The translations under genes and the position numbers were made by a program. The notes below the pieces were generated by a model. It did no database searches. It was not told where the DNA came from and saw only the letters and a list, made by a program, of their open reading frames with translations. 64,000 nt of DNA from Paracoccaceae bacterium (GTDB lineage: Bacteria > Pseudomonadota > Alphaproteobacteria > Rhodobacterales > Rhodobacteraceae), in assembly GCA_024742835.1 (NCBI GenBank), contig JANSXS010000009.1, positions 1-64,000 of the forward strand. The letters run 5' to 3'. Of the stretch, positions 57,319 through 64,000 are shown in pieces (position 1 is the first letter of the stretch; the number at the start of each line of letters is the position of its first letter).

Positions 57319-57956
57319 CCAAGCATGAGGGACGCATGAGCACCACCGAGGCCACTTACACAATTGCCGCCGAAGACCGACTGCGGGCTGATCTTTACGA
57401 TTTCCTCGGCCTGCTTCTGGCCACGCCGCCGGGCGAGCCGCTGTTGAAGCAGACCGCCAGCCTGACCGGCGATGACGACACCGATCTGGGCACCGCCGTC
57501 GCGGCCCTGTCGCGCATCGCCCGGCACAGCCGCCCCGAAGCGGTGGAACGCGAATTCAACGCGCTGTTTATCGGGTTGGGCCGGGGGGAGTTGCTGCCCT
57601 ACGCCAGCTATTACCTGACCGGGTTTCTCAATGAAAAGCCGCTGGCCACGCTGCGCCGCGACATGGCTGCACGCGGCATGACCCGCGCGCCGAATGTCTA
57701 CGAGCCCGAAGACAACATCGCCTCTTTGATGGAGATGATGGCAGGCCTGATCACGGGCCGGTTCGGCAAGCCCGCGTCGCTCGCCGATCAGAAAACGTTC
57801 TTCAACAAGCATATCGGCCCCTGGGCCGGACATTTCTACACGGATTTGGAGGCCGCGAAGAACTCGGTTTTCTATGCCTCGGTCGGCGCTGTCGGCCGGG
57901 TGTTCATGGAGATCGAGGCAGAAGGTTTCCGGATGAGCGCGGAGCGATCCGCATGA
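57315..57956 (+). CDS. TorD-like molecular chaperone for a molybdoenzyme
   Basis: A 213-residue all-helical protein of the TorD/DmsD family of system-specific chaperones for Tat-exported molybdoproteins. The characteristic EFNALFIGLGRGELLPYASYYLTG segment is at residues 78-101. It should bind the twin-arginine signal of FdhA during cofactor insertion. It overlaps DUF3306 by ATGA, though an in-frame ATG seven codons on is possible. It is placed just upstream of the Tat-signalled dehydrogenase genes, as expected. Confidence 0.9.
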   Translation: MTKHEGRMSTTEATYTIAAEDRLRADLYDFLGLLLATPPGEPLLKQTASLTGDDDTDLGTAVAALSRIARHSRPEAVEREFNALFIGLGRGELLPYASYYLTGFLNEKPLATLRRDMAARGMTRAPNVYEPEDNIASLMEMMAGLITGRFGKPASLADQKTFFNKHIGPWAGHFYTDLEAAKNSVFYASVGAVGRVFMEIEAEGFRMSAERSA

Positions 57957-57999
57957 ACCGGCGGGCTTGCCCGTCATCAGAGCCGAGAGGAGGACTCTC

Positions 58000-58188
58000 A
58001 TGAGCCAGAAAACCGAAGGCAGCAGCCGTCGCGATTTTCTCAAACTGGCCGCGACCGGCGCGCCCGCTGTCGCGGTTGCAACCATTGCGACCACCGGCAC
58101 GGCCGAAGCCGCAGCCCCCGACCTGACATCCGAAAAGATGCAGGATACCGCGCATACCCGCGCCTATTTCGACAGCGCCCGCTTTTAA
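58000..58188 (+). CDS. Formate dehydrogenase region Tat-target microprotein
   Basis: A 62-residue protein consisting almost only of a twin-arginine signal: MSQKTEGSSRRDFLKLAATGAP, an alanine-rich stretch, and a short tail ending TRAYFDSARF. It matches the family described as TIGR02811, small Tat targets found next to formate dehydrogenase genes. The start follows GAGAGGAGGAC at 57985-57995. It may be a membrane-anchored or periplasmic accessory of the enzyme, or a decoy substrate for the TorD-like chaperone. Its function is unknown. Confidence 0.88.
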   Translation: MSQKTEGSSRRDFLKLAATGAPAVAVATIATTGTAEAAAPDLTSEKMQDTAHTRAYFDSARF

Positions 58189-58271
58189 AGGCGGACGTCG
58201 TCACATTCCACTGCGCCGGCAACTGGTAGCGATTGGCCCGACAGCCCGGCGTTTACCATCCTTAGTACCCA

Positions 58272-58290
58272 ACCCCTGATCGACAGGGGT
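58272..58290 (+). repeat. Hairpin just upstream of fdhA
   Basis: ACCCCTG (58272-58278) pairs with CAGGGGT (58284-58290) around ATCGA. It ends 3 bases before the AGGGAGGAGAG ribosome binding site of fdhA and could affect access of ribosomes or mRNA stability. Confidence 0.4.
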
Positions 58291-58309
58291 ACAGGGAGGA
58301 GAGACAAAC

Positions 58310-61207
58310 ATGCTTAGGAAAAAGACCAACGGGGTTGCGAAACGCCCCCAGCGGACAAGTATCCTGTCCGAGGTCGCCGGATCTTCCGTCGACCGCCGCG
58401 CGTTCCTGCGTGGCTCCGGCCTGGCCATCGGTGGCCTTGCCGCAATCGGCGCAATGGGCGGCACCGTCACCCGCGCCAACGCTCAGACCGCCGCGACGCA
58501 GGCGGTTCAGACAATCAAGTCGGTCTGCACACACTGTTCCGTCGGCTGCACGGTCGTTGCCGAAGTCAGCAATGGTGTCTGGACGGGGCAGGAGCCCGGC
58601 TGGGACAGCCCGTTCAACCTTGGAGCGCATTGCGCCAAGGGTGCCGCGGTGCGCGAGCACGCCCATGGCGAACGCCGGCTCAAGTACCCGATGAAGAAAG
58701 AGGGCGGCGAGTGGAAGCGGATCAGCTGGGAACAGGCGATCAACGAGATCGGCGACGGGATGCTGAACATCCGCGAGGAAAGCGGACCGGATTCCGTATA
58801 CTGGCTGGGAAGCGCCAAGCATAACAACGAACAGGCCTATCTGTTCCGCAAGTTCGCCGCGTACTGGGGCACGAACAACGTGGATCACCAGGCCCGGATC
58901 TGTCATTCGACCACCGTGGCGGGCGTTGCGAATACATGGGGCTACGGCGCCATGACCAATTCGTATAACGATATCCACAATTCCAAGGCCATCTTCATCA
59001 TCGGCGGCAACCCCGCCGAGGCGCACCCGGTCAGCCTGTTGCACGTGCTCAAGGCCAAGGAGCAGAACAACGCGCCGATGATCGTCTGCGACCCGCGCTT
59101 TACCCGCACGGCCGCTCATGCCGATGAATATGTCCGGTTCCGTCCCGGTTCTGACGTGGCGCTGGTCTGGGGTATCTTGTGGCACATCTTCGAGAATGGC
59201 TGGGAAGACAAGGAATTCATCCGCACCCGTGTCTGGGGCATGGACCAGATCAAGGCAGAAGTCGCCAAGTGGACCCCCGAAGAGGTCGAGCGCGTCACCG
59301 GCGCGCCGGGTGAACAGCTTCGCCGCGTCGCGCGCACGCTGGCCAACAACCGTCCGGGCACCGTGATCTGGTGCATGGGGGGCACCCAGCACACCAACGG
59401 CAACAACAACACGCGTGCCTATTGCGTGCTTCAGCTTGCCCTTGGCAACATGGGCGTGTCGGGTGGCGGCACCAACATCTTCCGCGGCCATGACAATGTT
59501 CAAGGTGCCACGGACCTTGGTGTTCTCAGCCACACGCTGCCGGGCTATTACGGCCTGTCGGCGGGCGCATGGGCGCATTGGGCGCGTGTCTGGGGCGAAG
59601 ATCCCGAATGGCTCGCCGGCAATTTCGACAGCATCACCGGCAAGGACGGCAAGGAGAAATCTCTGCAAAACCTCAAGGGGATTCCCGTCAGCCGCTGGAT
59701 CGACGGCGTACTGGAAGACGAAGCCAACATGGATCAGCCCGCAAAGGTGCGTGCCATGGTGCTTTGGGGCCACGCGCCCAACTCCCAGACCCGCATGACC
59801 GAGATGAAGACGGCGATGGAAAAGCTCGACATGCTTGTCGTGATCGATCCGTTCCCGACCGTCTCGGCGGTTCTGCATGACCGCACCGATGGCTGTTACC
59901 TTCTGCCCGCGACCACGCAGTTCGAGACACACGGCTCGGTCACGGCGTCTAACCGGTCTATCCAGTGGCGCGAAAAGGTGATGGACCCGCTCTTTGAATC
60001 AAAGACGGATCACGAGATCATCGGCCTTTTCTCGAAGAAGTTCGGGTTTCACGACCGGATTTTCCGCAATATCGGCATCGAGGCCGATGGCGTGACCCCC
60101 AATATCGAGGACACGACCCGCGAATTCAACAGCGGCATGTGGACCATCGGCTACACGGGTCAGTCGCCCGAGCGTCTGAAACTGCACATGGCCAATCAGC
60201 ACACGTTTGACAAGACGACGTTGAAGGCTGTGGGCGGACCGGCGGATGGCGACTATTACGGTTTGCCATGGCCAAGCTGGGGCACGCCCGAGATGAACCA
60301 TCCGGGCACGCCGAACCTGTACGACATGTCCAAGCCGGTGGCCGATGGTGGCCTGACCTTCCGCGCGCGTTTCGGCGTCGAGCGGGATGGCGACAACCTG
60401 CTGGCCGAGGGCGTGTATTCCAAAGGGTCGGAGATTCAGGACGGCTATCCGGAATTCACCATGCAGATGCTGATGGATCTGGGCTGGGACGGCGATCTGA
60501 CCGCAGAGGAACGCGCCGCGATCGACGCCATTGCCGGGCCGAACACCAACTGGAAGACCGACCTGTCGGGCGGCATCCAGCGGGTGGCCATCAAGCATGG
60601 CTGTGCACCCTTCGGCAACGCCAAGGCGCGGGCCGTGGTATGGACCTTCCCCGATCCGGTGCCGGTACACCGCGAGCCGCTTTATACCAACCGGTATGAT
60701 CTGGTCGCGGATTACCCAACCTACGAGGACCGTCACGACTATCGTCTTCCCACCTTGTATGCGTCGATCCAGAAGAACGACTTTTCCAAGGATTTCCCGA
60801 TCATCCTGACCTCGGGACGTCTTGTGGAATACGAGGGCGGCGGCGACGAGACACGGTCGAACCCGTGGCTTGCCGAGCTTCAGCAGGACATGTTCGTGGA
60901 GATGAACCCGCGCGATGCCAACAATCTTGGTGTGCGGGACGGTGAGCAGGTCTGGGTCGAAGGGCCCGAAGGCGGCAAGGTGAAGGTCATGGCGATGGTC
61001 ACCAACCGGGTGGGCGAGGGCGTTGCCTTCATGCCGTTCCACTTTGGCGGCCATTACCAGGGCGAGGACCAGCGGAGCAAGTATCCCGATGGCGCCGACC
61101 CCTATGTGCTGGGTGAATCCACGAACACCGCCCAGACCTATGGCTACGATTCCGTAACCCAGATGCAGGAGACGAAGGCGACTCTCTGCAAAATCAGCGC
61201 AGCTTAA
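58310..61207 (+). CDS. fdhA: Formate dehydrogenase, catalytic alpha subunit
   Basis: A 965-residue molybdopterin oxidoreductase exported by the Tat pathway (DRRAFLRGSGL at residues 28-38). A 4Fe-4S cluster site follows, C73-x2-C76-x3-C80-x27-C108. The metal ligand is C198 in QARICHSTTV, so the enzyme is the cysteine, not selenocysteine, type. The large bis-MGD domains include FIIGGNPAEAHPV near residue 224 and the C-terminal pterin-binding region with WLAELQQDMFVEMNP. It oxidises formate to CO2 in the periplasm and passes electrons to FdhB. The metal may be molybdenum or tungsten. AGGGAGGAGAGAC precedes the start. Confidence 0.95.
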   Translation: MLRKKTNGVAKRPQRTSILSEVAGSSVDRRAFLRGSGLAIGGLAAIGAMGGTVTRANAQTAATQAVQTIKSVCTHCSVGCTVVAEVSNGVWTGQEPGWDSPFNLGAHCAKGAAVREHAHGERRLKYPMKKEGGEWKRISWEQAINEIGDGMLNIREESGPDSVYWLGSAKHNNEQAYLFRKFAAYWGTNNVDHQARICHSTTVAGVANTWGYGAMTNSYNDIHNSKAIFIIGGNPAEAHPVSLLHVLKAKEQNNAPMIVCDPRFTRTAAHADEYVRFRPGSDVALVWGILWHIFENGWEDKEFIRTRVWGMDQIKAEVAKWTPEEVERVTGAPGEQLRRVARTLANNRPGTVIWCMGGTQHTNGNNNTRAYCVLQLALGNMGVSGGGTNIFRGHDNVQGATDLGVLSHTLPGYYGLSAGAWAHWARVWGEDPEWLAGNFDSITGKDGKEKSLQNLKGIPVSRWIDGVLEDEANMDQPAKVRAMVLWGHAPNSQTRMTEMKTAMEKLDMLVVIDPFPTVSAVLHDRTDGCYLLPATTQFETHGSVTASNRSIQWREKVMDPLFESKTDHEIIGLFSKKFGFHDRIFRNIGIEADGVTPNIEDTTREFNSGMWTIGYTGQSPERLKLHMANQHTFDKTTLKAVGGPADGDYYGLPWPSWGTPEMNHPGTPNLYDMSKPVADGGLTFRARFGVERDGDNLLAEGVYSKGSEIQDGYPEFTMQMLMDLGWDGDLTAEERAAIDAIAGPNTNWKTDLSGGIQRVAIKHGCAPFGNAKARAVVWTFPDPVPVHREPLYTNRYDLVADYPTYEDRHDYRLPTLYASIQKNDFSKDFPIILTSGRLVEYEGGGDETRSNPWLAELQQDMFVEMNPRDANNLGVRDGEQVWVEGPEGGKVKVMAMVTNRVGEGVAFMPFHFGGHYQGEDQRSKYPDGADPYVLGESTNTAQTYGYDSVTQMQETKATLCKISAA

Positions 61208-61220
61208 GGAGATATGGGAT

Positions 61221-61814
61221 ATGGCAAGAGCTAAATTCCTCTGTGACGCCGAACGCTGCATCGAATGCAACGCCTGCGTGACCGCTTGCAAGAACGAGCA
61301 TGAGGTGCCTTGGGGCATCAACCGCCGCCGCGTGGTGACCATCGAGGATGGCAACCCCGGCGAACGCTCGATCTCGGTGGCGTGTATGCATTGTTCCGAT
61401 GCGCCCTGCATGGCGGTCTGTCCGGTAGATTGTTTCTACCAGAACGAGGAGGGCGTCGTCCTTCACTCGAAAGACCTTTGCATCGGCTGTGGTTATTGCT
61501 TTTACGCGTGCCCGTTCGGCGCGCCGCAATTCCCGCAGGCCGGCAACTTCGGCAGCCGTGGCAAGATGGACAAATGCACCTTCTGTGCCGGTGGCCCCGA
61601 AGAAAACAACAGCCAGGCAGAGTTCCAGAAGTACGGACGCAACCGGATCGCGGAAGGCAAGCTGCCGATCTGCGCCGAGATGTGCTCGACCAAGGCGCTT
61701 CTGGCCGGGGACGGGGACATCGTCGCGAATATCTATCGCGAGCGTGTTGTCTCCCGTGGCTTCGGCTCTGGCGCGTGGGGCTGGGGCACAGCCTACGAAC
61801 AGAAGGGCGGCTGA
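61221..61814 (+). CDS. fdhB: Formate dehydrogenase iron-sulfur beta subunit
   Basis: A 197-residue electron-transfer subunit with 16 cysteines for four 4Fe-4S clusters: C13/16/19/23, C55/58/63/67, C87/90/93/97 and C119/122/151/155. It takes electrons from FdhA and delivers them to the cytochrome b subunit. There is no signal peptide, so it is probably exported together with FdhA by the Tat pathway. It is shorter than the E. coli FdnH and lacks its C-terminal membrane anchor. AAGGAGATAT precedes the start. A REP-like hairpin follows. Confidence 0.95.
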   Translation: MARAKFLCDAERCIECNACVTACKNEHEVPWGINRRRVVTIEDGNPGERSISVACMHCSDAPCMAVCPVDCFYQNEEGVVLHSKDLCIGCGYCFYACPFGAPQFPQAGNFGSRGKMDKCTFCAGGPEENNSQAEFQKYGRNRIAEGKLPICAEMCSTKALLAGDGDIVANIYRERVVSRGFGSGAWGWGTAYEQKGG

Positions 61815-61818
61815 TCCT

Positions 61819-61845
61819 GTAGGGTGGGCAGATTGCCCACCCTAC
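61819..61845. repeat. Perfect 12-bp inverted repeat (REP-like) between fdhB and the gamma subunit
   Basis: GTAGGGTGGGCA (61819-61830) and TGCCCACCCTAC (61834-61845) are perfect complements around GAT, 5 bases after the fdhB stop. This GTAGGGTGGGCA sequence resembles dispersed REP-like palindromes of many proteobacteria. A second hairpin, GGGCGGCC (61866-61873) with GGCCGCCC (61880-61887), follows. They probably affect mRNA stability or termination between the subunit genes. Confidence 0.65.
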
Positions 61846-61924
61846 GATCGGACGACAATCTTGGTGGGCGGCCTCGACGGGCCGCCCCCTGTCCAATGTC
61901 CACAGGCATTCAGGAATCATACCC

Positions 61925-63139
61925 ATGGCGCGCATTCTGCTTACCATTGCACTTTTGTTCAGCCTTGCCCTGCCCGGCATGGCGCAAGACGTCGATGCAC
62001 CTGCATCCGGCGCGACCGATCCGCGCGCGGCAACCGGGGGCGCGCAGACGCTTGACGATATCCTTGCCCGACAGCGTGGCGAAGAAGTGCCGAGCCGCGA
62101 GCGCTCGGAAGACCCTGACAGCGCCGGGGCCATGGCCGGGCAGCTTGGGTCGCTGGGCGGGTCGTCTGACTCGGAGGTCTGGAGCGCGCTGCGTTTCGGC
62201 ACCGCCGACGTGACCGTGTCCGCCGGTGGCGCGCCCGCCCGCGTCCTGATCCAGGATCGTGGCATGTGGTGGCTGGAATTTCGCGAAGGCCCGCTGACCA
62301 CCTATGGTGGCTGGCTGTTGCTGGGCACGCTTGCGCTATTGGCGATATTCTACGTGATCCGGGGCCGCATCACCATCGACGGGCGTAAAACCGGCCGCAC
62401 AGTCACGCGCTTCGGCGCCGCCGAACGCTTTACCCATTGGCTCATGGCGGGTTCTTTCATCCTGTTGGGGATCACCGGTCTTCTGGTTCTGATGGGGCGG
62501 CAATTCATCATTCCAACGTTCGGGCACGAGGCTTTCTCGACCGTTGCCATCGGCTCCAAGTGGATCCACAACAATGTGTCCTGGGCCTTCATGCTGGGGA
62601 TCATTCTGTCCTTCTTTTTCTGGATCAGCCACAACATCCCCAACAAGACGGACCTGAAATGGCTGGCTGTTGGCGGTGGAATCTTCAAGAAGGGGGTTCA
62701 CCCGCCCGCCAAGAAATTCAACGCCGGGCAAAAGGTGATCTTCTGGTCGGTCATCCTGCTGGGCGGTTCGATCTCGGTGTCGGGGTTGTCACTGCTCTTT
62801 CCGTTCGAAATGCCGATGTTCGCCAAGACCTTTGCGATCCTGAACGAGACGGGTCTGCCGCAGACGCTTGGCTTTGGCGCGTTGCCAACGCAGCTTGCGC
62901 CGCATGAAGAGATGCAATTCGCGCAGCTTTGGCACTCCATTGTCAGCTTTGTGCTCATGGCGATCATCATCGCGCATATCTATATCGGCTCTGTCGGTAT
63001 GGAGGGGGCCTATGACGCCATGGGGTCCGGCGAGGTAGAGGAGCAATGGGCGCGCGAGCACCAGTCGCTGTGGCTTGAAGAGCTGGAGGAAGAGGGCAAG
63101 CTGCCCGATACGTCCAAGGCGGCGACACCTGCGGAATGA
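61925..63139 (+). CDS. Formate dehydrogenase gamma subunit (cytochrome b556)
   Basis: A 404-residue membrane subunit. It has a signal peptide (MARILLTIALLFSLALPGMA), a periplasmic domain of about 105 residues, and five hydrophobic segments at roughly 128-146, 171-190, 217-235, 270-292 and 336-355. Candidate haem ligands are H171, H215, H337 and H351. It would take electrons from FdhB and reduce quinone. It is much longer than the 217-residue FdnI of E. coli, owing to the N-terminal exported domain, a form common in alphaproteobacteria. No strong ribosome binding site is visible. The next gene starts one base after its stop. Confidence 0.92.
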   Translation: MARILLTIALLFSLALPGMAQDVDAPASGATDPRAATGGAQTLDDILARQRGEEVPSRERSEDPDSAGAMAGQLGSLGGSSDSEVWSALRFGTADVTVSAGGAPARVLIQDRGMWWLEFREGPLTTYGGWLLLGTLALLAIFYVIRGRITIDGRKTGRTVTRFGAAERFTHWLMAGSFILLGITGLLVLMGRQFIIPTFGHEAFSTVAIGSKWIHNNVSWAFMLGIILSFFFWISHNIPNKTDLKWLAVGGGIFKKGVHPPAKKFNAGQKVIFWSVILLGGSISVSGLSLLFPFEMPMFAKTFAILNETGLPQTLGFGALPTQLAPHEEMQFAQLWHSIVSFVLMAIIIAHIYIGSVGMEGAYDAMGSGEVEEQWAREHQSLWLEELEEEGKLPDTSKAATPAE

Positions 63140-63140
63140 C

Positions 63141-64000
63141 ATGCGCGCGCCGCTGACATGTCTGTTGGCCGGTCTGGCCGTGGCGGCACTGCCCGCCGCG
63201 GCACAGGAGTTTACGACGCTCAAGGGACATGGGGGGCCGGTCATGGGGCTGGATGTGCATGAGGGGACGGGCCGCGTCGCCACCGCCAGTTTCGACAATT
63301 CCGTGGGACTTTGGGAGGCAGGCCGCCCGCGCTGGCTTGAGGCGCACGAGGCGGCGGTGACCACGGTCCGGTTCCTCGATGCCGACACGGCCATGTCCGG
63401 CGGCGACGATTTCGCCGTGGTGCTCTGGTCGCTGGATACCGGGCTGGCGACCCGGCTGGAAGGACATCAGGGCAAGGTGGCGCAGCTTGCGCCGTCGCCG
63501 GACGGACAGACCATCGCTTCGGCCAGTTGGGATGGGTCTATCGGCTTGTGGCCTCGAACAGGCGGCACCCCGGTATTCTTGCGCGGCCATGCTGCCGGGG
63601 TCAGTGATCTGGCTTATGCGGCGGACGGTGGGCGGCTTTATTCCGCCTCGGCGGACGGGACGATCCGGGTCTGGAACCCCGAGCAGCCCGACACGGGGGC
63701 GCGCGTGATTGTCGATCAGGGGTTCGGCGTCAACCGGCTGATCCTGCCGCGGGATGAAACATGGCTGGCTTACGGGGCTGTCGATGGCGTGACTCGGGTT
63801 GTGGACCCGGTGACCGGCGAGACGCTGCGGGATTTCTCGCTGGACCGGCGGCCGGTGCTGGCGATGGCCCATCACGAGGCAACGGGGCAATTGGCCGTTG
63901 GCGACGGGGATGGCTATATCATGATGATCGACACGGCGACCTGGCGCATCACGCGCGATTTCCGCGCCATGGCGCAGGGTCCGGTCTGGGCGCTGGATTT
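63141..64000 (+). CDS. Exported WD40-repeat protein (3' truncated by window edge)
   Basis: The window ends inside this gene; 286 codons are seen. It starts MRAPLTCLLAGLAVAALPAAA, a signal peptide, followed by WD40-like repeats: LKGHGGPV...DNSVGLW, LEGHQGKV...DGSIGLW, LRGHAAGV...DGTIRVW, with two or more weaker ones. In related alphaproteobacterial clusters such proteins carry a c-type cytochrome domain at the C-terminus, but that part lies beyond the window, so it is not shown here. It begins one base after the gamma-subunit stop and is clearly part of the formate dehydrogenase operon. A periplasmic scaffold or electron-transfer partner is the likely role. Confidence 0.88.
   Translation, partial: MRAPLTCLLAGLAVAALPAAAQEFTTLKGHGGPVMGLDVHEGTGRVATASFDNSVGLWEAGRPRWLEAHEAAVTTVRFLDADTAMSGGDDFAVVLWSLDTGLATRLEGHQGKVAQLAPSPDGQTIASASWDGSIGLWPRTGGTPVFLRGHAAGVSDLAYAADGGRLYSASADGTIRVWNPEQPDTGARVIVDQGFGVNRLILPRDETWLAYGAVDGVTRVVDPVTGETLRDFSLDRRPVLAMAHHEATGQLAVGDGDGYIMMIDTATWRITRDFRAMAQGPVWALD

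Overview
The window is a stretch of a GC-rich alphaproteobacterial chromosome, most likely a marine Rhodobacteraceae (Roseobacter-group) member. This rests on the secY-adk-rpsM-rpsK-rpoA-rplQ gene order, the zinc-type adenylate kinase, the monomeric isocitrate dehydrogenase, several small families typical of Rhodobacteraceae (DUF1467, DUF6455, DUF6494, DUF6505), and a Tat-exported formate dehydrogenase cluster with DUF3305/DUF3306 partners. I saw no transposase, integrase, CRISPR array, rRNA or tRNA gene.

Region 1 (1-13890) is the S10-spc-alpha ribosomal protein superoperon, from the end of rplB to rplQ, with secY, adk and rpoA. It is broken between rplP and rpmC by about 1.9 kb holding an antisense muramidase-like gene and a 2OG-Fe(II) oxygenase. 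Several wide gaps inside it carry hairpins and candidate internal promoters, and a strong terminator follows rplQ.

Region 2 (13940-23156) holds a Do-family periplasmic protease, rarA, and a complete peptide-type ABC importer (Tat-exported binding protein, two permeases, a double ATPase). A terminator and two tandem 40-residue membrane microprotein genes follow. Region 3 (23376-35600) is mostly housekeeping: carB, pabB, cfa, aspS, a DUF1800/DUF1501 pair, an orphan response regulator, methylmalonyl-CoA epimerase and DUF1467. Region 4 (35703-50473) has monomeric icd, a Bcr/CflA-type efflux pump, a DsbA-like oxidoreductase overlapping an acyl-CoA ligase with a divergent XRE-cupin regulator, an EI24 protein, a nitroreductase, an M48 lipoprotein protease, an IMPACT-like protein, DUF6455, rimO, an AsmA-like protein and an FAD-linked dehydrogenase.

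Region 5 (50524-64000) is a formate oxidation island. On the minus strand, DUF6494-mrp-(degenerate biotin/lipoate ligase)-DUF6505 form a tightly overlapping operon, with a large multi-cluster ferredoxin nearby. On the plus strand come a small c-type cytochrome carrying what looks like a shrunken tungstate-binding (TupA-like) domain, then DUF3305-DUF3306-TorD-like chaperone-Tat microprotein-FdhA-FdhB-cytochrome b-WD40 protein, the last running off the end. The inferred system is periplasmic formate oxidation by a Mo/W enzyme with a cysteine ligand, electrons passing through FdhB and cytochrome b to quinone, with a set of dedicated maturation factors. The TupA-like cytochrome, the degenerate ligase beside Mrp and the WD40 protein are the least understood parts and the best candidates for new biology.
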